In this document: positions 63,688 to 64,000 of the stretch, piece by piece
Position numbering within the stretch: position 1 is the stretch's first letter
How the letters are laid out: each line of letters starts with the position of its first letter
From: Letharia columbiana
Lineage: Eukaryota > Ascomycota > Lecanoromycetes > Lecanorales > Parmeliaceae
Reading direction: 5' to 3'
DNA: 64,000 nt
Assembly: GCF_014066305.1 (NCBI RefSeq)
Contig: NW_023501042.1
Span: 124,001 to 188,000, forward strand
The notes under the pieces: model-generated
What the model was told of the DNA's origin: nothing
Databases searched by the model: none
What the model saw: the letters and a program-made list of their open reading frames with translations, nothing else
Position numbers and translations under genes: made by a program

Positions 63688-64000
63688 TCCTTGCTACAAA
63701 GGAAGGAGCGGCCTCGTTCAAGCCGGCAAGATACTTCGGACGATGTGGCTCCTGAAGGCTGTAGTGGAAGTCCTGGTCTAGACCGGACGGCGAAAGGCGA
63801 CGAACCCACTCAATGACGCTGAGAATGGTATTGCGAACAAAGCGTGCTTGTCGTACGTTCTCACTCATCAGAAATAGAGGTTCTAGCGCAATGAATCAAA
63901 TTAAGGGCAGTGCTTCCTCCGGGCTTATGCAGAGCATAGGCCGTAGCATCCCGCCACCACGGCCATTGACACGCAGCTAGTCTAAGAAGCACGCAATACG
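63688..64000. other. Right edge of window
   Basis: No supported gene. The minus-strand frame at 63512-63868 is antisense to the previous gene. Confidence 0.35.

Overview
The window comes from a filamentous ascomycete (Pezizomycotina). Genes are closely spaced on both strands, with short GT-AG introns of about 45-150 bp. Protein families typical of this group are present: a Zn2Cys6 regulator, cytochrome P450s, short-chain dehydrogenases, a GMC oxidoreductase relic, small secreted proteins, an AnkA-like Wee1 and a mitochondrial PPR protein. An AT-rich block and C-to-T/G-to-A type stops in dead genes suggest repeat-induced point mutation (RIP). A Dothideomycete is plausible but cannot be proved from sequence alone.

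Layout. 0-8 kb holds a Zn2Cys6 regulator running off the left edge, an HhH-GPD-like protein, a short-chain dehydrogenase, the PC4/Sub1 coactivator and the Golgi protein GRASP/Grh1. 8-16 kb is a decayed island: a P450 pseudogene, strand-skewed and AT-rich DNA, one Hub1-like ubiquitin-fold gene and gene-free sequence. 16-26 kb holds a secreted protein, an Mdm1-type PXA/PX sorting nexin divergent from a RING/ankyrin-like gene, a hotdog thioesterase, an unresolved multi-exon gene and a second secreted protein. 26-29.4 kb holds the remains of a divergent GMC oxidoreductase/SDR pair.

29.4-36.5 kb is the strangest part. It contains a CCHC zinc-knuckle gene with internal ~90-bp repeats, an old ~180-bp tandem array and an 18-copy 63-bp minisatellite. 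The last minisatellite copies still read as a 21-residue protein repeat followed by a unique C-terminal tail. 36.8-47.7 kb is conserved housekeeping: a DDHD phospholipase, a PPR protein and Wee1, with a stray fragment of the complex I subunit NDUFS8. 49-57.5 kb holds a secreted protein, Aip1, a coiled-coil protein and the ribosomal genes eL30 and uL16. 58-64 kb holds a Frag1/DRAM/Sfk1-type membrane protein, an intact-looking P450 and an unrecognised gene.

Most genes are independent housekeeping functions and do not form an obvious pathway. The dead P450, GMC and SDR genes may be remnants of secondary-metabolism loci. Aip1 and the 60-kb P450 are each broken by one extra G in a G run inside otherwise well-kept sequence. 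This looks more like assembly error than gene death, and all single-base disruptions in the window should be read with that in mind. All splice sites were placed by eye from GT-AG consensus, reading frame and family conservation.
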